This document shows positions 1 to 9,078 of a stretch of 64,000 nt of DNA, piece by piece. The DNA is taken from positions 7,626,001-7,690,000 of the forward strand of contig CAWJNV010000002.1 of NCBI GenBank assembly GCA_963844325.1, written 5' to 3'. The position numbers and the translations under genes were made by a program. Below the pieces are notes generated by a model. The model did not search any database. It saw nothing but the letters and a program-made list of their open reading frames with translations, and was not told where the DNA came from. Position 1 is the first letter of the stretch; every line of letters starts with the position of its first letter. The DNA is from CADCTQ01 sp963844325. GTDB lineage: Bacteria; Bacteroidota; Bacteroidia; Cytophagales; 172606-1.

Positions 1-1586
1 AAGTTGTACTGCGAGGGGTTGTTGGGGTCCATGATCGGGATGGTCGGGTTGAGCCGCAGGGCCTGCTGGAAGACGCCGTAGTTGTTGGTCGGCGTGCCGT
101 AATCAGGGCCCAGCAGGGTTTCGTCGGCCAACCGGTACGAAATGTTACCGCCCAGTTCCAGCCGTCCGTCGAGGGCCTTCTGCTGAAAGTTGGCGCGGAT
201 GCCGTATTCCTTGCGGGCCGATTCAATGTCGATGCCCGTCTTGTTGCGGTAGTTGGCCGAAATCCGGAAGGTCGTGTTTTCGCTGCCTCCCCCCACGGCC
301 AGGAAGTGGTTCTGCCCGAAGTTGTTCTTGCGGATCAGCTCGTCGTACCAGTTGGTGCGGCCCCCGAAGTCCAGGTCGCGTCCCCGGGCCAGGAACTCCT
401 CGGGCGACAGCAGGTCGGGCTTGGCGGCAATGGCGTCGTGGTCGATAAAGCTGTCGTACGTGACCGACACCTTGCCGGCCGCGCCCCGCTTGGTCTGGAT
501 CAGGATTACGCCGTTGGCGCCCCGGGAACCGTAAATGGCGGCCGCGCCCCCGTCCTTGAGCACCGTGATGGACTCAATGTCCTGCTGGGCCACGTTGCGC
601 AGGTCGCCGCCCGGCATGCCGTCGATGATGATCAGCGGGCCGTTGCCGGCCGAAATGGAAGAAGCGCCGCGCACCTGGATGTCGGACTGCCGGTTGGGGT
701 CGGCGCCGCCCGGGCTGGAAATCGTTACGCCGGCTACCTTGCCCTCAATCATCTGGATGGCGTTGTTGAACGCCCCGGGCAGAAAGTCCTCGCTGTTGAG
801 CGTTACCACCGAGTTGGTCAGGCTGCGCTTGTCCTGGGTACCGTAGCCCACCACCACCACTTCGTTGAGGGCCTTCACGTCGGGCATCATGGCTACGTCG
901 ATGGTGGTCCGGCCGTTGATGGACACCTCCTGCGGGGTGAAGCCGACGAAGGAAAACACCAGCGTACCGTTGCCGTCGGGCGCCGTAATGGCGTAGGTGC
1001 CGTCGGCCCCGGTGATGGTACCCGAGCTGGAACCCTTCAGCAGCACGTTAACGCCCGGCAGGGGCTGGCCCTGGTCGTCACGCACGGTGCCGGCAATGTT
1101 GATGGCCAGCGTCATCTGCCGCAGGGCCGAGGCGTTCAGCTGCCCCAGGTACGCCACGTCCAACGCCCGAAAGGAGGTTGTGCCGGCGGCCCCGCCGATC
1201 TTGCGGTTTTCGATCTTGCGGATTTCCGGGCCGGCATTGCCCCCTCCGTCCCCGTCCACGATCACGTACACCTGGCCGTTCTTCTTGTAGGTGAGGTCGT
1301 GCGGGGTCAGCAGCCGCTGCAAGGTGCCGTCGGGCGTTTCGGCCATCCGGAAGTCGGCCTCTACGGTCTTGTTTTCCACCAGGTTGCTCCGGTAGAGAAT
1401 GGAGATTCCGTACCTGGTCTGCACGGCGTTGAGCACATTTTCGAGGGAAACCTTCCGTTCACCGGCCGTCTGGCGGCCTCCGCCCGTATCGGGCCCGTTT
1501 TTATCGTAGTAGGCAAACGTTTGCCCGAAGCCCGTCGTCAGGTGACCGGCCAGCAGCATGGTTAGGAGGTAGACACTTTTTCTCAT
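1..1586 (-). CDS. SusC/RagA-type TonB-linked outer membrane receptor with STN domain (3' end outside window)
   Basis: Outer-membrane receptor for energy-dependent import of an oligosaccharide or similar ligand; the substrate cannot be told because the partner SusD gene would lie beyond the window edge. Reading from the ATG at 1586: signal peptide ending near GFGQ, a secretin/TonB short N-terminal (STN) domain at about residues 45-105 (SLENVLNAVQ, YGISILY), a carboxypeptidase-regulatory-like domain around 155-230 (GTVRDDQGQPLPGVNVLLKG), the SusC signature LNEVVVVGYGTQ, then the plug domain (VRGASSISAGNGPLIIIDG; ITVLKDGGAAAIYGSRGANG). The frame stays open to the window edge, so the barrel is incomplete. 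The STN domain together with the FecR and sigma genes just upstream indicates trans-envelope signalling: ligand-loaded receptor touches FecR, which releases the sigma factor. Confidence 0.93.
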   Translation of the reverse strand, partial: MRKSVYLLTMLLAGHLTTGFGQTFAYYDKNGPDTGGGRQTAGERKVSLENVLNAVQTRYGISILYRSNLVENKTVEADFRMAETPDGTLQRLLTPHDLTYKKNGQVYVIVDGDGGGNAGPEIRKIENRKIGGAAGTTSFRALDVAYLGQLNASALRQMTLAINIAGTVRDDQGQPLPGVNVLLKGSSSGTITGADGTYAITAPDGNGTLVFSFVGFTPQEVSINGRTTIDVAMMPDVKALNEVVVVGYGTQDKRSLTNSVVTLNSEDFLPGAFNNAIQMIEGKVAGVTISSPGGADPNRQSDIQVRGASSISAGNGPLIIIDGMPGGDLRNVAQQDIESITVLKDGGAAAIYGSRGANGVILIQTKRGAAGKVSVTYDSFIDHDAIAAKPDLLSPEEFLARGRDLDFGGRTNWYDELIRKNNFGQNHFLAVGGGSENTTFRISANYRNKTGIDIESARKEYGIRANFQQKALDGRLELGGNISYRLADETLLGPDYGTPTNNYGVFQQALRLNPTIPIMDPNNPSQYN

Positions 1587-1649
1587 ACTACAGCTTAAAT
1601 TAGGATTGAGTTGGTTAAGGCATGCAAACAATCTTGTAAAGGCGTTTTT

Positions 1650-2735
1650 TCAGCGCCGGCTCCCGCCGGTCGCCGCGCCACCTCCCGGCCCGCCACCCGG
1701 CCGGGGCAGGAAGGTGATCCGTCCGTCGTCCCGGGTCACTTCGCAATCCAGTGACTCCGACAGCGCAAACAGCAGGCTCTCCAGGTTGTTGATGGGCACG
1801 CGGCCCGTGATCTTACTTTGCAGCAGGTCCGGATCGGCCATGACCACCGCCACGCCGTAGGTATCTTCCAGCAGGGTGACGACTTCGCGGACGGGGGTGT
1901 CCTTGAAGAGCAGGTAGCGGTGCACCCACGACGAATGCTGCGCCGGGTCTACTACTTTACGCAGGTACCCGCCGGTGGCCGCATCGAGTTCCACCAGTTC
2001 ACCGGGGAGCATGGTCACCTGCCGGCGGCGGTCCTGCCCGATGTTCAGCTGCACTTTGCCGTCGTTGAGCAACACCCGGGTGCTGCGCTTGCGGCCGTAC
2101 ACGTTGAACTTCGTGCCCAGCACTTCCACGTCGAGGTTGCCGGCCGCGTGCACCACGAACTTGCGGTGGTTCTCCGTGTGCACCACCTCGAAGAAGGCTT
2201 CGCCTTCCAGCCATACCTCGCGGTGGCTGTCGGGGCCCCAGTGCCGGCGGTACGAAAGGCTCGAATTGGCGTTGAGGGTCACCACCGACCGGTCGGCCAG
2301 CACAATGCGGCGGGTTTCGCCGTACCCGGTACGCAGCGTCGTGCGGGCGGCGTACGCGTACCAGACGTACCCGGCAGCCAGCAGGAGGGCGGCAAAAGAA
2401 GCGGCAACGCCCAGCCACGCCACGCGCGGGGCAAACCAGGGACGCACCGGTCCGGGGGCCGCCGGCGCCTGGGCGGGACGGGTGTTTTCCCACTGGTCAA
2501 CGGCCGCGCTGAGGGCTTCCCAGCCGGCGGTAGACGCTTCCGGGCCGGGGGTGTACGTCCGGAAGGCAATCTGCCGGATGAGCGAGCGGGCGGCTTCCAC
2601 CTCGGGCCGCTTTCCGGGGTGTTCGGCCAGCCACTGCTGCCAAAAGGCATCCGTTTCGTGGTTCGGGTTTTTTACCCAGCGCACGAAAAAGTCGTCCAGT
2701 GCAAAGTCTTCCGCCGTGTATCGGGAATAATCCAT
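1650..2735 (-). CDS. FecR-family anti-sigma factor
   Basis: Inner-membrane sigma regulator of 361 residues. A cytoplasmic N-terminal part (about 1-105) begins MDYSRYTAEDFALDDFFVRW and should hold the sigma factor. One hydrophobic segment follows at about 110-130 (VAWLGVAASFAALLLAAGYV), then a periplasmic FecR domain (LRTGYGETRRIVLADRSVVTLNANSSLSY begins it; key part GYGETRRIVLADRS) and a C-terminal DUF4974-type domain (TPVREVVTLLEDTYGVAVV) that contacts the receptor STN domain in characterised systems. It ends in a Gly/Pro/Arg-rich tail. It lies between its sigma factor (upstream) and the SusC receptor (downstream, 63 bases), the usual order. The 340-base gap to the sigma gene is unusually long and is filled by an inverted repeat. 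Confidence 0.93.
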   Translation of the reverse strand: MDYSRYTAEDFALDDFFVRWVKNPNHETDAFWQQWLAEHPGKRPEVEAARSLIRQIAFRTYTPGPEASTAGWEALSAAVDQWENTRPAQAPAAPGPVRPWFAPRVAWLGVAASFAALLLAAGYVWYAYAARTTLRTGYGETRRIVLADRSVVTLNANSSLSYRRHWGPDSHREVWLEGEAFFEVVHTENHRKFVVHAAGNLDVEVLGTKFNVYGRKRSTRVLLNDGKVQLNIGQDRRRQVTMLPGELVELDAATGGYLRKVVDPAQHSSWVHRYLLFKDTPVREVVTLLEDTYGVAVVMADPDLLQSKITGRVPINNLESLLFALSESLDCEVTRDDGRITFLPRPGGGPGGGAATGGSRR

Positions 2736-2885
2736 AGGGGAGGATAGGCAGGTGATGCCCTAAAGACGGCCGCCCCCCGGTTTTCTTAACAGGGATTTGT
2801 AACTTTTTTCAGAAAAAGTTTTAAGGAAACGGAACAGTTGCAAAAAAGTCAGCTGCGCGTGCAAAACGGGCGGTTCCGGTCAACG

Positions 2886-3062
2886 GTCATTGGTCAATGG
2901 TCAGTAGTCACTGGTCAATAGCCCTTCAACATTCGAAATTGAATCCTTTCCCTAAGCACGTTTTTCATGCTTTGGGGGAGTTAGCAAATATCGAATGACG
3001 AACAAGGAATTTCGAATGTTGAAGGGCTATTGACCAGTGACTACTGACCATTGACCAATGAC
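2886..3062. repeat. Perfect 55-bp inverted repeat with 67-base loop
   Basis: Bases 2886-2940 and 3008-3062 are exact reverse complements over 55 positions. The arms consist of variations on a TGGTCAATGGTCA phrase followed by a unique part (GCCCTTCAACATTCGAAATT). The phrase runs on past the right arm into the sigma-factor gene, so that its TAG stop (3076-3078) is made from repeat sequence. The transcript could form a very long hairpin between sigma and FecR messages. Confidence 0.95.
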
Positions 3063-3075
3063 TATTGACCAATGA

Positions 3076-3696
3076 CTACTGCCCCAGCAACGCGAGGCAA
3101 ATGAGCGGGCAGAACGACCGGCGCAGCGCCTCCATGGCCCGCGACATGAGTACGTACACCGAGTTGACGTCGCATTCCAGCACGGACGCCAGTTCCGGGT
3201 AGGTCATGTTTTCGAAGTATCGCAGGTAGATGGCTTCCCGCTGCCGCCGGGTGAGCCCGTTGAGGGCCCGTTGCAACTGCGTGATCCGTTCTTCGTGGGC
3301 TTGTTCGCGGATGAGTTCGTACTCCGGGGAGAGCACAATTTCAAAGTCACTCTCGTGGCAGCGATCCGAGAACCGGCCTTGCCGCCGGGTGAGGTCAATG
3401 ACTTTGCGTTTGAACGCCGTGAAGAGGTAATTCCGTACCGAAAGGGGAGTAGCCAACTGGTCGCGGTTTTTCCAGAGGGTAAAAAACAGGTCGTGGATGG
3501 AGTCCTTTACCAGGTCGTTGTCCCTTACCAGGTGGCAGCCGTAGTTGTAAAGGGCGGCATAATGGCTTTTGTACAATCCCGAAAAAGACTGCTTGTCGCC
3601 GCCTTTAAACTGTTGCCACAGCGTCCTTTCGTCGGGTAAACCCTGTCGTGTTTCCGGTTGCCGGCAAACCATCGGTTCGGGGAGTTGGCTAAGCAT
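3076..3696 (-). CDS. ECF-type RNA polymerase sigma-70 factor
   Basis: 206-residue extracytoplasmic-function sigma factor. Region 2 (about 28-95) contains FSGLYKSHYAALYNYGCHLV and DSIHDLFFTLWKNRDQL, the core-binding and -10 recognising helices. Region 4 (about 140-195) contains LTRRQREAIYLRYFENMTYP and ELASVLECDVNSVYVLMSRA, a helix-turn-helix for the -35 element. It heads the sigma-FecR-SusC set read on the minus strand and should activate the receptor operon when FecR is triggered. The start ATG at 3696 gives an N-terminal extension of about 25 residues before region 2; a later start is possible. The stop codon lies in the adjoining repeat. Confidence 0.93.
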   Translation of the reverse strand: MLSQLPEPMVCRQPETRQGLPDERTLWQQFKGGDKQSFSGLYKSHYAALYNYGCHLVRDNDLVKDSIHDLFFTLWKNRDQLATPLSVRNYLFTAFKRKVIDLTRRQGRFSDRCHESDFEIVLSPEYELIREQAHEERITQLQRALNGLTRRQREAIYLRYFENMTYPELASVLECDVNSVYVLMSRAMEALRRSFCPLICLALLGQ

Positions 3697-3722
3697 CGTA
3701 AGGGCGGTTGAAAAACCTGGCG

Positions 3723-3756
3723 TAAATATATTCTATTTTACCTGGAATTAATCAAA
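3723..3756 (-). promoter_or_regulatory. Candidate Bacteroidota promoter for the sigma-factor gene
   Basis: On the minus strand TTTG (complement of 3753-3756) is followed after 22 bases by TATATTTA (complement of 3723-3730), one base off the TAnnTTTG -7 element. It ends 27 bases before the sigma ATG. Confidence 0.4.
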
Positions 3757-3850
3757 CTGTCAACGTCCTGCCCCGTGCCCGTCCCGATAATATTTACTTC
3801 GCCACGGAAGGCACGTACGGAATGGCGTTTTGGCCGGGGGCCGGGCAGTG

Positions 3851-4393
3851 CTACCGGTTATCAGTGTCGCTGCCGCGTCCGGGCTCGTCGGTGTCGTACC
3901 GGCCGCCGATGCCGAAGCCCAGGATGCCGGTTGCCTGGTCGCCGAGCTTTTCCCCGCGGGCGGCGCTGAGTCCTTTTTCCAGGCCGCCGCGCAGGCTGCC
4001 CAAGTCGCCGGCAATCACGTCGCCCAGCCGGCCCGCATCAAAGGCGCCGTTCTCGGTCACGCGGCTCACCAGGGCCTGGAGGATGGCCGGAATGAAGTGC
4101 ACGGCGACCATGTTGGCGACGTTGCCCGGCACGTTCAGTTCACCCGACAGCCGGTGGGCGTACTCCTGGCTGATGGCCCCCGTCAGGGCGTGGTGCGGCA
4201 CGTCGGCTTGTCCCGAAAAGAGCGACGCCAGCCCCGCGTTGTTGCCGTGCATCACCTCCCGCCGGAGCCCGTACATCACCGTGTCCTGCGCCAGGTCGAT
4301 GGCCTGGTCGGCCTCGTACGCCTGCCGGGTGTCAAGGGATTGAAAATAAGTAGCCAGGGGGGCACGGAGGGGCTGGATGATGTCGCGGATCAT
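3851..4393 (-). CDS. DUF937-like protein of unknown function
   Basis: 180 residues, no signal peptide or membrane segment. The layout NNAGLASLFSG ... ALTGAISQEYAHRLSGELNV ... ANMVAVHFIPAILQALVSRV followed by a Gly-rich tail (ILGFGIGG) resembles the small DUF937 proteins common in Bacteroidota, where a stretch like AxKLIPxVLxxLV follows a Ser/Gly-rich loop. The match is from memory of the family pattern and is moderate. The gene stands alone, divergent from the lipoprotein gene at 4652 across a 258-base spacer in which I recognise nothing. Its function is unknown. Confidence 0.6.
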   Translation of the reverse strand: MIRDIIQPLRAPLATYFQSLDTRQAYEADQAIDLAQDTVMYGLRREVMHGNNAGLASLFSGQADVPHHALTGAISQEYAHRLSGELNVPGNVANMVAVHFIPAILQALVSRVTENGAFDAGRLGDVIAGDLGSLRGGLEKGLSAARGEKLGDQATGILGFGIGGRYDTDEPGRGSDTDNR

Positions 4394-4651
4394 GGGAGGG
4401 ACGGTTTAGGTTGGGTTCCGGGCGCCGCAGCAACGATGCCCGAGACAATGTACGGAAGCCGGCAGTCCGGAGTTGTTCAGGGTTGCGGCCGGCCCCCGCC
4501 GCGACGGCAGGCAGTACGTACGCCGGGAAGGCGCAGGTGGGTTGGCACTACCTGCCGGTTGCAATTACACGCGTGGGAGCCGGTTCATTTTGCGAGAAAT
4601 CCGCACGCGGAGGGCGGTTAATTTCGCCGGTTCGTTTTCCCGCTTTATTCC

Positions 4652-5464
4652 ATGAAAAAAATCTTCTGCGCGGCGCGTGTCCTTTCCCTGGCCGCCCTGC
4701 TGGTCTTCTCCCGTTGCAACCGGGAAAAAGACGTTACCCCCAATACGCCGGCCTGTAGACCGGTCACACAAACGATTCGCACGGTAGGCGGCCCGGACCC
4801 CGATACCCGGATTGCCATTGCGTACAACGCGCAGGAAAAGCCGTCCCGGTATTCGGTTCAAACCGAGGGCCTGGCCGAGCAATACAGCCTGCTTGAATAC
4901 GACAATACCGGTCGCTTGACCAAAATGACGACCTACCAGGCGGATGGAAAGGTCGATCAATACATCGTATACGAATACAACCAGGCCGGCCAGTTGGCAA
5001 AAACCACGACTTATGATGCTGACGGCAGCATTTCCGGCACGGGCACGCACGAATACGACAGCAACGGCAACCGGGTTAAAACCACCTCCAGAAGCATGCA
5101 GTGGGGTGCTGAGCAATCTTCTTCTACCACGACGTACGAGTATGCGGGCGGTAACCTGATAAGAAGCACGAGCAACGGCGGCCCCTGGCTGGACGTAATC
5201 ACCGAGTACGAGTATTACCCGGACCGCGAAAATAAACTCAGTGCGTACGAAGAGACGGTATACGGCGAAGTACCCAACCGCAACCTGTTGAAAAAACGCA
5301 CCCATACGTACCCGGATTCCTCCGGCGATTTTATCTATACGGCCGAATATACCTACGAGTACAACGACAAGGGCTTTCCCACCAAAGTGGTCTGGACTTC
5401 CAGCAGCAATCAGTTGCCTGGTACTTCCACCACCGAAACGCTTTACGAATACCAGTGCCGGTAA
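4652..5464 (+). CDS. Lipoprotein with YD/RHS-like repeats
   Basis: 270 residues. The N-terminus MKKIFCAARVLSLAALLVFS followed by RCN looks like a lipoprotein signal with the modified Cys near residue 22, although the residue before Cys is Arg, so the lipobox is imperfect. The body is a run of Tyr-rich YD-like repeats about 20-25 residues apart: EYDNTGRLTKMTTYQADG, EYNQAGQLAKTTTYDADG, EYDSNGNRVKTTSRS, YEYAGGNLIRSTSNG, YEYNDKGFPTKVVW. Such repeats form extended beta structures in cell-surface proteins. It is probably surface-exposed and membrane-anchored. It is monocistronic, with a strong terminator 30 bases after the stop. Confidence 0.8.
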   Translation: MKKIFCAARVLSLAALLVFSRCNREKDVTPNTPACRPVTQTIRTVGGPDPDTRIAIAYNAQEKPSRYSVQTEGLAEQYSLLEYDNTGRLTKMTTYQADGKVDQYIVYEYNQAGQLAKTTTYDADGSISGTGTHEYDSNGNRVKTTSRSMQWGAEQSSSTTTYEYAGGNLIRSTSNGGPWLDVITEYEYYPDRENKLSAYEETVYGEVPNRNLLKKRTHTYPDSSGDFIYTAEYTYEYNDKGFPTKVVWTSSSNQLPGTSTTETLYEYQCR

Positions 5465-5494
5465 TCTTGTCCGGTCCCTTCCGCCCGTTGCCAA

Positions 5495-5527
5495 GCCTTC
5501 CGGTCATACCTGCCGGAAGGCTTTTTT
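5495..5527 (+). terminator. Rho-independent terminator after the YD-repeat lipoprotein
   Basis: Nine-base stem GCCTTCCGG / CCGGAAGGC followed directly by six T. Confidence 0.9.
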
Positions 5528-5674
5528 ACTTTCTGCCATTCTGACACAAATTCTGCCGGTATTCCCGGTGGCACAAGGATTGTTAAACAACAGTAGCATT
5601 GAATCCGTAAGGGTTTCTTACAGAAAAAGCTTTGTGTTATCTATATAACCTACATTAACAAACCTTTTTAAATC

Positions 5675-7597
5675 ATGGGAAAAATTATTGGAATTGACTT
5701 GGGTACCACCAACTCCTGCGTGGCCGTGATGGAAGGCAACGAACCGGTTGTAATTCCCAACAGCGAAGGCCGGCGGACCACACCTTCCATTGTGGCTTTC
5801 CTCGAAAACGGGGAAAGAAAAGTGGGGGACCCGGCAAAACGTCAGGCGATTACCAACCCCCGCAACACGATCATGTCGATCAAGCGCTTCATGGGGAGAA
5901 AGTACGCCGACGTGCAGAATGAACTTAAAAACGTAGCCTACAACGTAGAAAAAGGCCCTAACGATACGCCCCGCGTTAAGATCAAAGACCGCCTGTACTC
6001 GCCCCAGGAAATCTCCGCGATGATCCTGCAGAAGATGAAGTCGACGGCCGAAGATTACCTGGGCACCACAGTGACCGAAGCCGTGATCACGGTGCCGGCG
6101 TACTTCAACGACGCCGAACGCCAGGCCACCAAGGAAGCCGGCCAGATTGCCGGCCTCGACGTGAAGCGGATCATCAACGAACCGACGGCTGCCGCTTTGG
6201 CCTACGGCCTCGACAAGAAGAACCAGGAAATGAAGATCGCCGTGTTTGACCTCGGCGGCGGTACCTTCGATATCTCCATCCTCGAACTGGGCGACGGCGT
6301 GTTCGAAGTAAAATCGACCGACGGCGACACCCACCTGGGTGGCGACGATTTCGACCAGAAGATCATCGACTGGCTGGCCGAAGAGTTCAAGAAGGACTTC
6401 AACATCGACCTGCGCAAAGACCCGATGGCGCTGCAACGCCTGAAGGAAGCCGCCGAGAAAGCCAAAATCGAGCTTTCCAGTTCCGCGCAGACGGAAATCA
6501 ACCTGCCCTACATCATGCCCATCGACGGCATTCCGCAGCACCTGGTGCGGTCGCTGTCCCGGGCCAAGTTCGAGCAGCTCTGCGACGACCTGATCCAGCG
6601 TTCGCTGGAACCCTGCCGCCGGGCCATGAAAAACTCCGGCCTGAGCGTATCGCAGATCGACGAAGTGATCCTGGTGGGTGGTTCTACCCGTATCCCCCGC
6701 ATCCAGGACGAAGTGGAGAAGTTCTTCGGCAAGAAGCCTTCCAAGGGCGTGAACCCCGACGAAGTAGTGGCCGTGGGCGCAGCCATCCAGGGCGGCGTAC
6801 TCACCGGTGAAGTGAAAGACGTGCTGCTGCTCGACGTAACCCCGCTGTCGCTGGGCATCGAAACGATGGGCGGCGTGTCCACCAAGCTCATCGAGGCCAA
6901 CACCACCATCCCGACCAAGAAGGCGGAGGTGTTCTCGACGGCTTCCGACAACCAGCCCTCCGTGGAAATCCACGTGTTGCAGGGTGAACGCGCCATGGCC
7001 CGCGACAACCGCACCATCGGCCGGTTCCACCTCGACGGCATCCCGCCGGCCCCGCGCGGCGTGCCCCAGATCGAAGTGGCGTTTGACATCGACGCCAACG
7101 GCATCCTGCACGTGTCGGCCAAAGACAAAGGCACCGGCAAGGAGCAGAAGATCCGGATCGAAGCCTCTTCGGGCCTGAGCGACGCCGAAATCGAAAAGAT
7201 GCGCAACGAAGCCAAGGCCAACGAAGAAGCCGACCGCAAGGCCCGCGAACAGGTGGACAAGCTGAACGCCGCCGACTCACTGGTCTTCCAGACCGACAAG
7301 CAACTGAAGGACTACGGCGACAAGCTGTCGGCCGGCAACCGTTCGGCCATCGAAACCGCCCTGGCCGACCTGCGGTCTGCCCACGCCGCCAAGGACCTGG
7401 ACCGGATCGACACTGCCATGAACGCCCTCAACGCGGCCTGGCAGAATGCTTCGCAGGAGATGTACAACGCCGCTAACGCTGGGGATGGCGCCGGGCAACC
7501 CGGCGGCGCCGGCAACGGCGGCCCGACCGGCAACCCGGGCGGCGGTGCCTCCGACGTGACGGACGTGGACTACGAAGAAGTAGAAAACCGCAAATAA
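5675..7597 (+). CDS. dnaK: Chaperone DnaK (Hsp70)
   Basis: 640-residue cytoplasmic Hsp70. It binds exposed hydrophobic segments of unfolded proteins in an ATP-driven cycle with DnaJ and GrpE. The ATPase domain starts MGKIIGIDLGTTNSCVAVME; the phosphate loop VFDLGGGTFDIS is near residue 190 and VILVGGSTRIPRIQ near 330. The substrate-binding domain (about 385-505) includes LLLDVTPLSLGIETMGG, and a helical lid follows. The C-terminus is Gly/Pro-rich and ends DVTDVDYEEVENRK, close to the usual EEVD/K type tail. Length and all motifs are normal. dnaJ and grpE are not beside it. A terminator follows the stop. No clear TAnnTTTG promoter was found, so a heat-shock form of control is possible. Confidence 0.99.
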   Translation: MGKIIGIDLGTTNSCVAVMEGNEPVVIPNSEGRRTTPSIVAFLENGERKVGDPAKRQAITNPRNTIMSIKRFMGRKYADVQNELKNVAYNVEKGPNDTPRVKIKDRLYSPQEISAMILQKMKSTAEDYLGTTVTEAVITVPAYFNDAERQATKEAGQIAGLDVKRIINEPTAAALAYGLDKKNQEMKIAVFDLGGGTFDISILELGDGVFEVKSTDGDTHLGGDDFDQKIIDWLAEEFKKDFNIDLRKDPMALQRLKEAAEKAKIELSSSAQTEINLPYIMPIDGIPQHLVRSLSRAKFEQLCDDLIQRSLEPCRRAMKNSGLSVSQIDEVILVGGSTRIPRIQDEVEKFFGKKPSKGVNPDEVVAVGAAIQGGVLTGEVKDVLLLDVTPLSLGIETMGGVSTKLIEANTTIPTKKAEVFSTASDNQPSVEIHVLQGERAMARDNRTIGRFHLDGIPPAPRGVPQIEVAFDIDANGILHVSAKDKGTGKEQKIRIEASSGLSDAEIEKMRNEAKANEEADRKAREQVDKLNAADSLVFQTDKQLKDYGDKLSAGNRSAIETALADLRSAHAAKDLDRIDTAMNALNAAWQNASQEMYNAANAGDGAGQPGGAGNGGPTGNPGGGASDVTDVDYEEVENRK

Positions 7598-7630
7598 GCA
7601 CTCCCAAAGTTTAATTTTTCATCCAAGTAA

Positions 7631-7663
7631 AAACCCGCTGGTCACTTGACCGGCGGGTTTTTT
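7631..7663 (+). terminator. Terminator after dnaK
   Basis: Stem AAACCCGCTGG / CCGGCGGGTTT (one G-U pair) followed by a T-run, about 34 bases after the dnaK stop. Confidence 0.9.
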
Positions 7664-7732
7664 GTTCGTACCCGGCAGCGTGTTCCCTGACCATACTTGT
7701 CCGGGTTGAACGGATAAATTCCTGGTAAAGAC

Positions 7733-7764
7733 TTGCTGATGAGGAATTTATTCGCTTATATTTG
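7733..7764 (+). promoter_or_regulatory. Bacteroidota-type promoter for rsgA
   Basis: TTG at 7733-7735, a 21-base gap, then TATATTTG at 7757-7764, a perfect TAnnTTTG. Transcription would start near 7771, leaving a leader of about 147 bases. Confidence 0.7.
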
Positions 7765-7917
7765 CCCACCAAATAACTGCCGCTGCGCACTACTACGCTC
7801 ATATTGCTTTCCATCGCCCTGCCGGGAATAGCCTGATTCTCCCTTGACGGCCTGTTTTCCCGGGAAGCACCCGTGTGCTCCTCCCTTTCCTTTCACCCAT
7901 TTATTCTTCCTGCTGCG

Positions 7918-8988
7918 ATGGAAACAACCAACCTCTGCCCGTTGGGGTGGAATTCTTTTTTTGAACAACAACTCCCTCCATACACGTTTGCCGGCTCCCG
8001 CATCGGGCGGGTAGCCGTGGAAAACAAAACCAATTACGAACTCCTTACGGACGATGGGGAATACGTAGCCGAACCCGTGGGCCGGCTTTTGTTTAATGCC
8101 CAGACGGGGGCTGACCTGCCCAAAGTAGGTGACTGGGTAGTGTTTACCGAAGTTGCCCCCGGCCGGGCAGTGGTGCACGCCGTATTGCCCCGGCAGTCGA
8201 AGCTGGCGCGGAAAGTGCCCGGCAAGAAGATCGAAGAGCAGGTACTTGCCACCAACCTGGACGTGGTATTCGTCGTGCAAGGGCTGGATGCACCGTTGAA
8301 CATGGCCCGGATCGAACGGTTTCTGACCATTGCCGGCCCGGGCATTCAACCCGTTGTGGTACTTAACAAATGCGATGTGGCAACGCGTCCGCAGGAAGCA
8401 CTGGCAGCGGTCCGGCGGGCCCTTCCGGCAGTACCCGTTGTGGCCGTCAGCGCAGCCCATGGTGATCTGGCAGACCTGCACGCTTTGTTAAGGCCGGGTT
8501 TGACGTTTGCCCTGGTTGGCCCTTCGGGCGCGGGGAAGTCCTCTCTTATCAACGCGCTGGGCGGTAAAGAAGTGCTTAAAACCAACGCGGTCCGGAAGGG
8601 CGATGCCAAGGGACGGCACACTTCCACGCGGCGGGAACTGGTGGTGCTCGGCAATGGGGCCATTCTGATTGATACCCCGGGCATGCGGGAACTGCAACTC
8701 TGGAAAGAGGACACGGAGTTGGGCCACGCCTTTGCCGACGTAGAAGCCCTGAGCACTCAGTGCCGGTTTTCAGACTGCACCCACCAGCGGGAGAAAGGCT
8801 GCGCGGTACTGGCTGCCCTGGCGACGGGTGAACTTTCGGCGGCGCACTACCGGAGTTATCAAAAACTAAACCGGGAAACCGAATACCTGCAATCCGTAGC
8901 AGACAGTGAGGGCCGGCAGAGCCGGAAGGAGAAATTCAAACGGGTACAAAAATCTTTTAACCAACTCATCCGGCGAAAAGAAAGATAA
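7918..8988 (+). CDS. rsgA: Ribosome small-subunit-dependent GTPase A
   Basis: Late-stage 30S assembly GTPase of 356 residues. An OB-fold N-domain is followed by a circularly permuted GTPase domain: G4 NKCD near residue 150 precedes G1 GPSGAGKSSLIN near 200 and G3 DTPGMRELQLW near 247. The C-terminal zinc site is C-R-F-S-D-C-T-H-x5-C near 281-294. The permuted motif order is diagnostic of RsgA. I chose the ATG at 7918 (METTNLCPLG) because the upstream in-frame start would add 15 unlikely residues. It is monocistronic, with a promoter at 7733-7764 and a terminator-like stem after the stop. Confidence 0.97.
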   Translation: METTNLCPLGWNSFFEQQLPPYTFAGSRIGRVAVENKTNYELLTDDGEYVAEPVGRLLFNAQTGADLPKVGDWVVFTEVAPGRAVVHAVLPRQSKLARKVPGKKIEEQVLATNLDVVFVVQGLDAPLNMARIERFLTIAGPGIQPVVVLNKCDVATRPQEALAAVRRALPAVPVVAVSAAHGDLADLHALLRPGLTFALVGPSGAGKSSLINALGGKEVLKTNAVRKGDAKGRHTSTRRELVVLGNGAILIDTPGMRELQLWKEDTELGHAFADVEALSTQCRFSDCTHQREKGCAVLAALATGELSAAHYRSYQKLNRETEYLQSVADSEGRQSRKEKFKRVQKSFNQLIRRKER

Positions 8989-9013
8989 TATTGGCCCGTA
9001 CCAGCGCAAAAAC

Positions 9014-9049
9014 GAAAGCGGAGGTTCCTTCAAGGACACCTCCGCTTTC
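9014..9049. terminator. Bidirectional terminator between rsgA and the DUF2795 gene
   Basis: Perfect 12-base stem GAAAGCGGAGGT / ACCTCCGCTTTC with flanking A- and T-rich runs. It lies between two convergent genes. Confidence 0.8.
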
Positions 9050-9078
9050 ATTATTGAAACTTTACGCTTCCCCGTTGC

